Shown here: positions 1-8,632 of the stretch, piece after piece
How the letters are laid out: every line of letters starts with the position of its first letter
Position numbering within the stretch: position 1 is the stretch's first letter
Assembly (NCBI GenBank): GCA_031296935.1
Contig: JAVDPD010000008.1
Location: 62,001-126,000, forward strand
Reading direction: 5' to 3'
Length of the DNA: 64,000 nucleotides
Source of the DNA: Cerasicoccus maritimus
Lineage (GTDB): Bacteria > Verrucomicrobiota > Verrucomicrobiia > Opitutales > Cerasicoccaceae
The notes under the pieces: generated by a model
The model's input: the letters and a program-made list of their open reading frames with translations, nothing else
Told to the model about the DNA's origin: nothing
The model's database searches: none
Program-made: the position numbers and the translations under genes

Positions 1-230
1 TAGAGTTCAGCTATATGAAGCAGGGCATGTGCCCGCGGAGTCCTGCAACTAATTGATTCATGCGGCGGACCGCAGGTCAACCTCAGGAAAGCATTAGCAT
101 GTGTGCAGAGTGTCCCATAATGGGGAGCGTCAGAAATTTGGGTGCATTCTGTTAAAATGCAAAAACTTTTTCGGTTTGAGAATTAGTCTCACTCATTTGG
201 AGCGTCAAAATGGCGCATGTGGGCAGTGGA
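1..230. other. Gene-free left edge of window
   Basis: No convincing coding frame is visible. Two very short palindromes occur near the edge, but neither is followed by a T-run, so I do not call a terminator. The gene to the right ends at 231 on the minus strand, so this stretch is its downstream region. Confidence 0.4.
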
Positions 231-1058
231 TTATTGCTTTTCAAGCTCTACTAGGTGGTCCCAGCGTTTCACGAAGGTATGGTTGTAACCAGTAGCGGCG
301 GGTGTACGACTCATGCTGGAAAGAAAACCGCTGTCGGGTTCGCCTCTTATGGATACATCGATCCAATCTTCGCCTCGTTGCTCAGAATATTTCACCTCAA
401 CATAGCGGGTTTGGGTCAGCTCCCAAAAGGGACGCCCATAGAGCTTTGCCACGAAATCAGCCTGCTCTTCGTCCATGTATTGACGTGATTTGGCCAGAAA
501 TGCGTCTGACAGTTCACTGGACATGGGCGGAATTTCAATGCTGACGCCGCCATTTTCCATTTCAGTCGTAATCGCATTTGCCTGCTCCCAGTTCCGCACG
601 TCGTGCAGTAATTGCTTTCGGTCGCTTTCGAGCTGTTCGTAGGCCTCGGCGTCGATGCCCGAAACGATGAGCAACGTATCGGTTAGCTGGAGGTCATCGC
701 GGCTGATTGGTTTAATATTTACGCCTTGAAACTGCCAGTCGTCCATTGCCTCGCGAAACCACTCATATGCGCGCTTGCCGGCGTCGGCCTGCTTGAGCTC
801 TTTTTCCAACTGTTGGCGCAGGCGTGTTTCCTCGGCAAGCTGGTCGCGCAGCAGGCGGTTTTGCGCTTCTAAAGCAGTGGTCGCGGCGTCATTGGTTGGC
901 GCAGGCTGCATCAGCTCCGCGGTGGGCAGGGCTTCTGGGGACAGCTTTTCAGCTGGCTCAGTTTGAGCTCCGCCAGAGCGGCCTACCCAAAATCCGGCCA
1001 CAAACAGGGCTGCGGCCAGAGATATCATCGTAATCGTAGGCAGTGGCTTCATTGCCAT
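231..1058 (-). CDS. Hypothetical membrane-anchored coiled-coil protein
   Basis: Unrecognised protein of 275 residues. The N-terminus has one hydrophobic segment at about residues 8-25 (MISLAAALFVAGFWVG), followed by a Pro/Glu/Ala-rich linker and a charged heptad-like stretch at about 60-100 (LEAQNRLLRDQLAEETRLRQ), typical of a coiled coil. The rest is soluble and mixed alpha/beta in character, so the bulk probably sits outside the inner membrane. It lies 53 bp downstream of a GspF/PilC-like gene in the same direction, with a TPR gene further upstream, so the three probably form one operon. A role as an accessory part of a pilus or secretion assembly is inference from position only. Confidence 0.7.
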   Translation of the reverse strand: MAMKPLPTITMISLAAALFVAGFWVGRSGGAQTEPAEKLSPEALPTAELMQPAPTNDAATTALEAQNRLLRDQLAEETRLRQQLEKELKQADAGKRAYEWFREAMDDWQFQGVNIKPISRDDLQLTDTLLIVSGIDAEAYEQLESDRKQLLHDVRNWEQANAITTEMENGGVSIEIPPMSSELSDAFLAKSRQYMDEEQADFVAKLYGRPFWELTQTRYVEVKYSEQRGEDWIDVSIRGEPDSGFLSSMSRTPAATGYNHTFVKRWDHLVELEKQ

Positions 1059-1111
1059 GAATCATGATGCGTTGTCCGCAATCATGACAAGCGCGGAATG
1101 CAGTATCTCCG

Positions 1112-2095
1112 CTACTGTTCCATGAAGCCCGTCATGCCCTTCAGGTAACCCGCGTAGAAGGTCACGATCGCGTAGACGATAATTCCGGCAATGACCATAA
1201 ACATGATCGCCGGGTAGAAAATGCTGGCGAAGGTCATGGCGTTGTTGGCACCCTGCTGGTATTGCTGCCCCAGGACGACGAGGTTTTTCTCCAGCTGGCC
1301 GGTTTTTTCGCCCGTGGTGTAGAGTGATCGGAAGTCCTGCGGGAAACACCGGTGCTTGTGCAGGTGCTCAGACGGCGTGGCGCCGTCGTCAATGAGCTTG
1401 CGCATGGCCACGCCCGCGCGCTTGAACTTGCTTTGGTGGGTGACGAGGCCCGAGGCGGCCCAAGCTTTGCCAATCGGCGTGCCAGCCTCCAGGAACGCCG
1501 CCAGCGCGTAGGAAAAGTCCGCTAAGGCCTGATTCTTGGCATGGCCGCTGAACCCCGGGAGAAACTTCGCCAACAGCGGCAGGATGGGGCTGTCCAGCTT
1601 GGCCAAGATCGCCAGAATCGCAAGGCTACCCCACAGCGAGCCCTCGATGATCGCTACACGCATGAAATACTCGGCGTTGATCACGTCGCTCAGACTGCTG
1701 ACGCCCTTTTCGAAATCGATGCCCAGCATGACCGGGATGATCAGCCCCGCAAAGGTCAACATGCCCACGGGATAAAGCCCGCCGAGGATGAGCTTCATTT
1801 TGGCGGCGCCCATGCGGGTGTGCTGGTCGCCCAGGGTGCGCAGGGTCTGCGGCAGGCGGCCACTTTGTGCGGCAGCCGACCAAAAATACCGGTCCTTCTT
1901 GGGCAGCCAGCTGGGCGCTTGCTTGAGCATGTCGTCCACGTCCATGCCCGCCTGCAAGTTGCTCGACATCAGGCGTCGCCCATGCGCCGGCGCGCCAAGG
2001 CAGGTATCGAGAGCCGCAGGCAAAGAAACGCCGCTTTCCAGGCTTTGCGCCAACTGGAGATACCAGGATGCGAGCTTCTTGTGCGAAAGGGACAT
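1112..2095 (-). CDS. Type II secretion/type IV pilus inner-membrane platform protein (GspF/PilC family)
   Basis: 327 residues, somewhat shorter than the usual 400 or so. It shows the family's duplicated layout: two cytoplasmic helical T2SSF domains (about residues 5-100 and 190-290), the second with the typical ALADFSYALAAFLEAGTPI and TTGEKTGQLEKNL signatures. Hydrophobic segments lie at about 105-130, 150-175 and 300-320. Proteins of this family sit in the inner membrane and link the assembly ATPase to pilin or pseudopilin extraction. No matching assembly ATPase (GspE/PilB) or pilin gene is visible in this window, although two PilT-like ATPases occur at 16170 and 61398. It is preceded by a TPR gene only 23 bp away. 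Confidence 0.85.
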   Translation of the reverse strand: MSLSHKKLASWYLQLAQSLESGVSLPAALDTCLGAPAHGRRLMSSNLQAGMDVDDMLKQAPSWLPKKDRYFWSAAAQSGRLPQTLRTLGDQHTRMGAAKMKLILGGLYPVGMLTFAGLIIPVMLGIDFEKGVSSLSDVINAEYFMRVAIIEGSLWGSLAILAILAKLDSPILPLLAKFLPGFSGHAKNQALADFSYALAAFLEAGTPIGKAWAASGLVTHQSKFKRAGVAMRKLIDDGATPSEHLHKHRCFPQDFRSLYTTGEKTGQLEKNLVVLGQQYQQGANNAMTFASIFYPAIMFMVIAGIIVYAIVTFYAGYLKGMTGFMEQ

Positions 2096-2118
2096 GGCGG
2101 AACTAGTTGATTAGGCAA

Positions 2119-2496
2119 TCAATCCTCGTCCGGCTCCTGAAGCTGCTGCTTCCAGCCGAGCATGCGGGCCTGTGCGCCGAAGTGTTCGGCGGTGGGCTTG
2201 TCGCCGAGCTCCATGTGGATGCGCGACAGTGACGTATTAATATGAATGTCGCTGCCGTTCACGCGGAATGCCTGCTCGGCGGCCTGTAGCGCTTCACGGA
2301 ATTCGCGCATCGAGAAATAGACCTCGGTCATGGCATGCCAGGCGTCGAAGGAGTCGCGGTCGAGCTCGACAGCTTGCTTGAGCTTGGCGAGCGCCGCGTC
2401 GTTGTCGCCCATAGTGTAGTCGAAGGTGGCGTCTTCCACGAGGGTGGTCACGTCGGTCTTCGGCGAGTCAGGTTGTTCAGCCATAAGATTGAGCAA
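2119..2496 (-). CDS. Small TPR protein
   Basis: 125 residues containing about two to three tetratricopeptide-like helix pairs at residues 20-105, with recognisable alternation such as GDNDAALAKLKQAVELD and REFREALQAAEQAF. No signal peptide is present, so it is probably cytoplasmic. It is the first gene of a probable three-gene minus-strand operon with the GspF/PilC-like gene. TPR units bind proteins, so a scaffold role for the neighbouring membrane complex is plausible but unproven. It is divergent from the protease gene that begins near 2628. Confidence 0.75.
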   Translation of the reverse strand: MLNLMAEQPDSPKTDVTTLVEDATFDYTMGDNDAALAKLKQAVELDRDSFDAWHAMTEVYFSMREFREALQAAEQAFRVNGSDIHINTSLSRIHMELGDKPTAEHFGAQARMLGWKQQLQEPDED

Positions 2497-2627
2497 AGCA
2501 GATTTAGTTCATTGGGCAATAGGGAAGGCGGTCTATTTAATAAACCCATCGAATTTGAGTGTGATTAAATGCTTCGCGTTAAAGTAATGCGTTGACCTTA
2601 GTGATTGCACGTAAGACACCCTATGGC

Positions 2628-4718
2628 ATGCGAATGAAGTCTGCTTGCCTGGTGGTGTTAGTGGTGTGGTTGCTGGGGTCATCGTTTGGATGGGCCGAGA
2701 CCGAGTATGCGCGTCCAGTTAAAGATTTTAATGTGGGCTACGGCACCACGCCATTAACGCTCAAGCTGTATCCCGCCACGGTCCTTGAAGCGGCGCAACT
2801 GACCGATGATTCGCTATTTGCCACCGTGGGCGACGATCCGCGGATTTTTAAGCTGAGCCGCAAAGGCCCGGATGGGCGCACGCTTTTTCGCCAAAAGAAC
2901 GATCACTGGCAACCGCTGGAGCTTCAGCATGTGGAGATCAATCAGGCCTGGATGGTCTTCCTCGCCAGGAAAGGCTATCGCGTGGCAGAGCAATCGGGCG
3001 ACGTGCTGGCCTTGGATTATGCCATCGGTGAGCAAACTGTACGCGTGAAGCTGCCCGCGAAGTATTTTAACGTGATGACGGCGACTGAAATTGCTCAAGC
3101 TCAACAAGCGAAGCGGACGCCGGCAACCAAGCCCAAGCCGGCAGCGCCATCCACTTTGGTGCCTGCAAAGACCGCTCACGCTGCGCAATCAAACTTCACC
3201 GGTACGCTGGCTGAGCGACGCCAGGCGAAGGCTGTACAGGAGCTGCGCGAGTATTTGCTCTTCGTGAAGCCCAACCCGAAGAAATTTCGCGTTACCACCC
3301 AGGCTGAAGAGGCCACCTGCATCGTGCAGACTGCCGATGGGGCAGGCTCCGGATTTCTCGCGATGGACGGTGACCACGTCTATTTATACACGAACATTCA
3401 TTTGCTGCCGAGTCGGGGCAAAATCAGCGCGCAATTGGTCCGTGGGGCCAGGGTAACGCTCGGCCCGCTGGAGATTGCGCAAGACCGGGATCTGGCCCGC
3501 TTCCTCGTGAGCAATACCAACCTGCCCGTGTTGAAGCTCGCGCAGCGAGCGACGATGAATGGGGCGGTGACGGCGTATGGCAATAGCTCAGGCGGCAATG
3601 TGGTAACGAGTGAATCCGGGCGCGTTTTGGGGGTCGGTCCGCAGGAGGTGGAGATTTCCTGCGAGGTAGTGCCAGGCAACAGCGGCGGCCCGGTCGTGAA
3701 TGCGAAAGGCGAAGTCGTCGGCGTCGTCTCGCATGGTAAAGTGGGGGCGACGAATCGCATGAGCCAGGGCACGCGCTACGCGGAGGCCCGGCGCTTTGCG
3801 GCATCGGTCATGGGTGAGATTCCGTGGGAGGTTGCGTCGCTGGAAAACTTCGCCAGCTACCAACAAGAGCTGGCGCAGAGTAAACGCGAGTTGGAGGAAT
3901 GGCGTGCACTCAGCGATACCATGAGTGGCGATTGGAATCGCAAACTCAACGAGAAATACTTCCAGACCGCCGCGCTGAAGCGTTGGGTGGCCGCGCACAA
4001 TGCGCTCGTTGATCGGGCGCGGCAAGGGCAGGTGAGTGACTTAGGGAGCGCCATTCGCGCCCGAGGGCAATCGCTGGCCACGGTGGTGGATGCGCGCGCT
4101 CGCTTTTACCGAAACTACCAACTCGTGCCGGAGAATCGCTTTTTGCGTGATGAATTTAAGGAGCAGGCGAGCAGCATAGCGGCGTTTAAAGGCATTGAAA
4201 GTCGATACAGGGCGCTGGATTATCATCTGCCGACGCGCACTGCCCAATCAACTTACCGTGCGCCGACAACAACCACAACGACACGTACGACGCCGACGAC
4301 GACAAGAACGACGACTACGACGCGAACGCAGGCCACGCCAGAGGGCCCGCTGGACGCCTTTTTCAGCCCTCGCAAGTCGGAGTTCGTGAAGCTCAACGGG
4401 GAAGGGCGCTGCCTACTGGTCTGCCAGCCCAAGTATGGGACGGGTCTGCTACAGCTTGTCTTTACCGCGAGGCAGGGGAATCCCACGATCCAGCTGGATG
4501 CGTATCGGGACGGCCAGCCTTACCCGGATTTCTACGCCCTCATCGCACACGACAAAGAGGTATCCACGAGCCGCTCTGTCCAGCTCAAGCAGCTGATCGC
4601 GTTTGCCAAAGCTTACCGCCAGGATGTGGAAATCAGCTCCAACGGAAAGCACACGCGCGGGTTCCTCGTCAACGCCGACCGCTGCTTGCTTGAGCTGGTG
4701 GATTACATCCGCAGCTAG
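2628..4718 (+). CDS. Secreted trypsin-like serine protease with Thr-rich linker
   Basis: About 696 residues. An N-terminal signal peptide (MKSACLVVLVVWLLG region) ends near an SFGWAE cleavage site. A trypsin-like fold follows in the middle third: His in YTNIHLL, Asp in AQDRDLARF and the nucleophile Ser in PGNSGGPVVN, giving a complete catalytic triad. The C-terminal third has helical, charged regions, then a linker made almost entirely of Thr with a few Arg/Pro (encoded at about 4255-4330) and a final globular domain of about 120 residues that I do not recognise. The longest frame opens with TTG at 2592; ATG at 2628 or 2634 fits the signal peptide better. Likely periplasmic or exported; substrate unknown. 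Confidence 0.82.
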   Translation: MRMKSACLVVLVVWLLGSSFGWAETEYARPVKDFNVGYGTTPLTLKLYPATVLEAAQLTDDSLFATVGDDPRIFKLSRKGPDGRTLFRQKNDHWQPLELQHVEINQAWMVFLARKGYRVAEQSGDVLALDYAIGEQTVRVKLPAKYFNVMTATEIAQAQQAKRTPATKPKPAAPSTLVPAKTAHAAQSNFTGTLAERRQAKAVQELREYLLFVKPNPKKFRVTTQAEEATCIVQTADGAGSGFLAMDGDHVYLYTNIHLLPSRGKISAQLVRGARVTLGPLEIAQDRDLARFLVSNTNLPVLKLAQRATMNGAVTAYGNSSGGNVVTSESGRVLGVGPQEVEISCEVVPGNSGGPVVNAKGEVVGVVSHGKVGATNRMSQGTRYAEARRFAASVMGEIPWEVASLENFASYQQELAQSKRELEEWRALSDTMSGDWNRKLNEKYFQTAALKRWVAAHNALVDRARQGQVSDLGSAIRARGQSLATVVDARARFYRNYQLVPENRFLRDEFKEQASSIAAFKGIESRYRALDYHLPTRTAQSTYRAPTTTTTTRTTPTTTRTTTTTRTQATPEGPLDAFFSPRKSEFVKLNGEGRCLLVCQPKYGTGLLQLVFTARQGNPTIQLDAYRDGQPYPDFYALIAHDKEVSTSRSVQLKQLIAFAKAYRQDVEISSNGKHTRGFLVNADRCLLELVDYIRS

Positions 4719-4788
4719 GTTGCGTAGGCTAAGGAGATGTTAAAGTCCGGGCTGGCAAATTTAGCCTACGTGGCGCAAGGTGTGCTTG

Positions 4789-5448
4789 ATGTCTGAATCG
4801 CCGCCAGGGTCGATCTTTCCGAATCCGCGACATGCGCCGCGGGAGGCACCGCTGGGGATGGGGGCTGAGCTGTCGGTGGAGATTTTGCAGGATGCTTATC
4901 GGCATGGGATTTTTCCATGGTACTCGCCGGGGCAGCCAATTCTGTGGTGGAGCCCGGACCCGCGTTTCGTGCTGCGGCCGAGCGAACTGAAGATCCCGCG
5001 GAGCCTGTCGAAGGAAATGCGCAAACCGCATTGGGAAGTGACCTACGACCAAGCCTTTGCCCAGGTGATCCGTGCCTGCGCTGCCTCGCCGCGCCCGGGG
5101 CAGCACGGCACCTGGATCACCTGCGAAATGGTCACTGGCTACGAGGCCATGCACGCGGCGGGGCTCGCCCACAGCGCGGAATGCTGGGTCAACGGTGAGC
5201 TGGTGGGCGGCTGCTATGGCATCGCAATCGGAGCGATGTTTGCCGGCGAGTCGATGTTTTACCGCAAGGCGGACGCCAGCAAGGTGGCGTTTGCCAATCT
5301 GGCCCTGCGCCTGCGTGACCGCGGTTTCCGCTTCATCGATTGCCAGCAGCACACGGATCACCTCGCTCGCTTCGGGGCCACGGATTGGCGACGTGATGAT
5401 TTCCTCGACGAGCTCGCCATCGCCGTCGCCGAACCAAGCCGTTGGTAG
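4789..5448 (+). CDS. aat: Leucyl/phenylalanyl-tRNA--protein transferase
   Basis: 219 residues, the usual length. Aat transfers Leu or Phe from aminoacyl-tRNA to the N-terminus of proteins beginning with Arg or Lys, feeding them to ClpS/ClpAP (N-degron pathway) in the cytoplasm. Family motifs are clear: YRHGIFPWYSPGQPILWWSP near the N-terminus, then GVSMFYRKADASKVA-like (GESMFYRKADASKVAF) and FIDCQQHTDHLARFGA near the C-terminus. A longer frame starts at GTG 4780, but ATG 4789 has an AAGG ribosome-binding motif 8 bases upstream and is preferred. The gene converges on tyrA across a hairpin terminator. Confidence 0.95.
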   Translation: MSESPPGSIFPNPRHAPREAPLGMGAELSVEILQDAYRHGIFPWYSPGQPILWWSPDPRFVLRPSELKIPRSLSKEMRKPHWEVTYDQAFAQVIRACAASPRPGQHGTWITCEMVTGYEAMHAAGLAHSAECWVNGELVGGCYGIAIGAMFAGESMFYRKADASKVAFANLALRLRDRGFRFIDCQQHTDHLARFGATDWRRDDFLDELAIAVAEPSRW

Positions 5449-5623
5449 AAGCCTGTGCCGGTTGCCTATCTATTATAGACGTAGTTTCGCCGCTCGAAAT
5501 GTGGCTTTTTATGGATGAACGCGTTAAGTCGCCGAGGCAAAGTTTGCTTTAGATTCCATGAGATGGTCCCCGAATCGCCCAAAAAGTGCATAAAAGTATT
5601 GGTTTTTGGGCGGTTGAAGGCAT

Positions 5624-5669
5624 AAAAAATCCCGCAAGCAGCTAAACTAGAGCAGTTTGCGGGATTTTT
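5624..5669. terminator. Bidirectional intrinsic terminator between aat and tyrA
   Basis: The arms AAAAATCCCGCAA (5625-5637) and TTGCGGGATTTTT (5657-5669) are exact inverted repeats around a 19-base loop. The stem core is followed by a T-run in both directions, so it can stop aat transcripts on the plus strand and tyrA transcripts on the minus strand. Confidence 0.85.
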
Positions 5670-5712
5670 GATGAAATTTGCCCCAAGGGCACCTTGTTTT
5701 CTGCCGAAAAAG

Positions 5713-6561
5713 CTATTTTATACGCAGCCGGTCGCGGTATTCCTTGGCATGTTCGAGCTGATTGAGGACCTCGAAAAATTGTTCATTATAAAGGGCGCTG
5801 CGCAGGCGTTGGAGTTCGCGTTCGAAGCCATCGAGCGAGCGAATGATCTCTTCCTTGTTGTGAGTAACGATGGCCTTCCACATCGCGGGGTCGCCTGAAG
5901 CAACGCGGGTGGTGTCGCGCAGGCCGCCACCCGCAAAGTTGCCCCAAGTCTGGTCCTGCGTGGCCAGGTAGTTGCAAAGCGTGGTGGCGAGGAGGTGGGG
6001 CAGGTGACTGATGTGGGCCACGATCTCGTCGTGCTTTTCGGGGGAAGTGGTGGCGACTTCCATGCCGAGCTCGCGCCAGAGGCGAACTGTTTTTTCGACC
6101 ATATCGGCGGGGGTGTCGGTCAGGGGGGTCACGAAGCAGGCACGTCCGGGGAAAAGCTTGGGGCAGGCGTGCTTGAGGCCCGACTTCTCGGAGCCGGTCA
6201 TTGGGTGGGAGCCGACAAAATGCCAGTCTCCGCCGATGGCTCGGGCGTCCCGGCAGATCAGGCTCTTGGTGCTGCCGACATCGGTAACCAGTGCGCCGGG
6301 CGCCAAATGAGGGGCAATGTCTTTGAGCAGCGGGACGATGTGCTCGACGGGCGGGCAGAGCACCACGAGGTCGGAGTCGGCGACTGCCTCAGCGGCAGTG
6401 GGGAAGACGGCATCGCACCAGTCCTGGTCGGTGCACTCCAGACGGGTCTCGGCGCGGCGTGCCCAGGCTACGGTGCGTTGGGCCAAGCCAGATTGCTTGA
6501 GCGCCATGAGCAAGGATGCTCCAAGCAGGCCGGGGGCTAAAATGGTCGCTTGTTGAAACAT
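5713..6561 (-). CDS. tyrA: Prephenate dehydrogenase
   Basis: 282 residues, matching monofunctional TyrA. It oxidatively decarboxylates prephenate to 4-hydroxyphenylpyruvate with NAD(P)+ in tyrosine synthesis. The N-terminal Rossmann fold starts with ILAPGLLGASLLMALKQSG. The substrate region shows VTDVGSTKSLI and GSHPMTGSEKSGLKHA, which are family hallmarks, and the C-terminal half is the helical dimerisation domain (ISHLPHLLATTL, FAGGGLRDTTRVASGDP). No ACT or chorismate mutase domain is attached. It is convergent with aat and divergent from the gene at 6671. Confidence 0.93.
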   Translation of the reverse strand: MFQQATILAPGLLGASLLMALKQSGLAQRTVAWARRAETRLECTDQDWCDAVFPTAAEAVADSDLVVLCPPVEHIVPLLKDIAPHLAPGALVTDVGSTKSLICRDARAIGGDWHFVGSHPMTGSEKSGLKHACPKLFPGRACFVTPLTDTPADMVEKTVRLWRELGMEVATTSPEKHDEIVAHISHLPHLLATTLCNYLATQDQTWGNFAGGGLRDTTRVASGDPAMWKAIVTHNKEEIIRSLDGFERELQRLRSALYNEQFFEVLNQLEHAKEYRDRLRIK

Positions 6562-6670
6562 GCCGACCGAGCATTTGTCCTAGTTGGCCGAAGGCGAGCC
6601 CGAATTGCCGTCATTTGCCGGGATTTTGCTGGCCAAGCGATGCATCCTGACCCAAATAGATAGATTTTTC

Positions 6671-8407
6671 ATGTCCAGAAACCGCAGTTTTTTATATCGA
6701 TTCCGCTTACCCCTGAAACTCTTCGGCGTGATCATCTTGACCGGAGTTTGTCTGACCGGCGCTTTTTACCTGACCAAACTCGGGCCGGGCAAGGTGGACC
6801 GAGGCAATGTCTACATGGAGTTCGATGAAGTCGAAGGCAACAAGCTCCTGGAACTGAGTCAGCAGAAAGAAGAGTATTTCCGCAATCGGGCCGAGCAACG
6901 CGCGCCGACCGAGGAAGATTACGCCGCCCTCGATGAGGCCATTAAAGCGCTCAGCGACTATCTGGACATGCGCGGTGGCCATCACACCAGCACCTCGGAG
7001 CGACGTGAAGAATTATACGCCTTACGCGATAATTACCGTGGCAAGGTCCTCTATGAAGAAAGTCTGTTGCTGGAAGATCAATGTGAGGGTTTCGAAGAAA
7101 GCGGACAATTTGACGAGGCATTGAAGGCCATCAGTCGAGCAACTTTCCTCCAGCGCAAGCTGAACGAGACTTACGACCGCTCGCCCAACAACGATAAGCG
7201 CCGCGTGACCCGCCTCCAGCGCAAGGTGGATCAGCTCACTGCGAAGCCGCTTTATGAAGACTCTGTTCAGGCTGAGGATGACGCCAAACAAGCACTGGCG
7301 GCAGAGGATTTTGACCGCGCAAAATTATTTTACCAACGGGCAATCGAGCTGCAAACTGACCTGAATATGCGCTTCCGCGGCCTGCAATTTGCCAACGTTC
7401 AGCGTGTCACGGCTCTGGAGCAAGAGCTATCGAGCCTGGAATCCAGTGATTTGTACGAGCGCATTGGCGACTACAGGGCAGCAGCGGAGGAAGCGGAGGC
7501 GAAGGAGGATTACGCCGCCGCCGCAGAGGCCTACCAGAATGCCTTTCGCCTTCAACGTGAGCTCAACCGTGAATTCCCGCAAAGCCGCTTTGCTGGCGCG
7601 CTAGTGGCTGATGAGTTGCAGGGGCTGCGCGAAAACGCCCTGAGCCGCAATCTGGGTGATGGCATCCTTGAGGAAATGCAACGTTTGGATGAAGCTTTGC
7701 GCGAGCGCACTGCCTGGCGTGCAATTGAGATTATCCGCGCGCTGTATCCGAAGGTGCAGCAGTTCACCGAGCAGTTCCCGCGCAGTACGATTTTAGGAGA
7801 AGATGCCTTGCTAAAAATGCAGTATCTATCGGCCATCGAGGATGATATTGGCTTTTTGCAAGACCGCATCTACGGACAACTGCTGTCGATCGAAGGCAAT
7901 GAGGACTGGCGGATGCTTCGCACTGAAGTTTCCCAGGCGCTTTATATGAGTGTAATGCTGAAGGCGAACCCCAGTCGCCATGTTGGTGACTTGTTGCCCG
8001 TTGATTCGTGTAACTGGGATGAGGCCAAGGACTTCTGTCAGCGGGTAAGTTGGATTTTAGGCCACGATGTGCGCCTGCCAAACGAAGATGAATTCTACGC
8101 CGCAATTGGCAGCCTGCGCTACGTTAACCTACGAGAAGTATCCTGGAATCTGGAAAACGCGGATGGCGTGACGCACGAAATTGGTAAGCTCAAACCGAAC
8201 GGGCAAGGGTTCTGTGATTTGCTGGGCAATGTCGCGGAGTGGCTGGAGAGTGGCGCGCTGCCTGGAGAAGGAGAGGCATACATTGGTGGAGGCTCTGTCG
8301 AAACTCCCATTGACATTCTGATCGATGTGCCCGTGGAAATCAGTAACCGGCGCATGCGAAACCGCTTTGCAGGTTTTCGATTTGTGGTATACTTGCCGAA
8401 TTTATGA
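6671..8407 (+). CDS. Membrane-anchored coiled-coil protein with C-terminal SUMF1/FGE-like domain
   Basis: 578 residues. After a short basic N-terminus, one membrane segment (LFGVIILTGVCLTGAFYL) anchors a long charged helical region (residues about 50-400) with TPR-like repeats such as DFDRAKLFYQRAIELQ and DYAAAAEAYQNAFRLQ. The last 150 residues resemble a formylglycine-generating-enzyme/SUMF1 fold: DSCNWDEAKDFCQRVSW, VRLPNEDEFYAAIG, GFCDLLGNVAEWLE and FAGFRFVVYL. The catalytic cysteine pair of true FGE is not evident, so a binding rather than enzymatic role is likely. The frame opens at 6584, but ATG 6671 sits just before the membrane segment. The stop overlaps the next start (ATGA). Confidence 0.8.
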   Translation: MSRNRSFLYRFRLPLKLFGVIILTGVCLTGAFYLTKLGPGKVDRGNVYMEFDEVEGNKLLELSQQKEEYFRNRAEQRAPTEEDYAALDEAIKALSDYLDMRGGHHTSTSERREELYALRDNYRGKVLYEESLLLEDQCEGFEESGQFDEALKAISRATFLQRKLNETYDRSPNNDKRRVTRLQRKVDQLTAKPLYEDSVQAEDDAKQALAAEDFDRAKLFYQRAIELQTDLNMRFRGLQFANVQRVTALEQELSSLESSDLYERIGDYRAAAEEAEAKEDYAAAAEAYQNAFRLQRELNREFPQSRFAGALVADELQGLRENALSRNLGDGILEEMQRLDEALRERTAWRAIEIIRALYPKVQQFTEQFPRSTILGEDALLKMQYLSAIEDDIGFLQDRIYGQLLSIEGNEDWRMLRTEVSQALYMSVMLKANPSRHVGDLLPVDSCNWDEAKDFCQRVSWILGHDVRLPNEDEFYAAIGSLRYVNLREVSWNLENADGVTHEIGKLKPNGQGFCDLLGNVAEWLESGALPGEGEAYIGGGSVETPIDILIDVPVEISNRRMRNRFAGFRFVVYLPNL

Positions 8408-8544
8408 AATCGAACGAGGAAGAGCCCCAGCAGGAGTTTACACCTGAAGAATTGGCCAAGGCCGAACGAGCGACATGGATACTCTATGGTGTCATGGCGG
8501 TGTTCATCGTCGCGCCTTTCGTGACAGCATGGATCATTAGGTAA
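8404..8544 (+). CDS. Small single-pass membrane protein, 46 residues
   Basis: A short frame starting in the ATGA overlap with the preceding gene. It encodes an acidic N-terminus (MKSNEEEPQQEFTPEELAKA) followed by one membrane span (TWILYGVMAVFIVAPFVTAW). The four-base overlap implies translational coupling with the SUMF1-like membrane protein, so it may be a small partner subunit. No family is recognised. The overlap and clean N-in/single-helix layout are the evidence that it is real. Confidence 0.65.
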   Translation: MKSNEEEPQQEFTPEELAKAERATWILYGVMAVFIVAPFVTAWIIR

Positions 8545-8632
8545 TTTGACCAAGACTGCTTGCCAGTGAGGCAGAAGTTCATTTATTATGATGAAAATTC
8601 AGGCATGAATCGATTACCCCACGCAATTTCCA

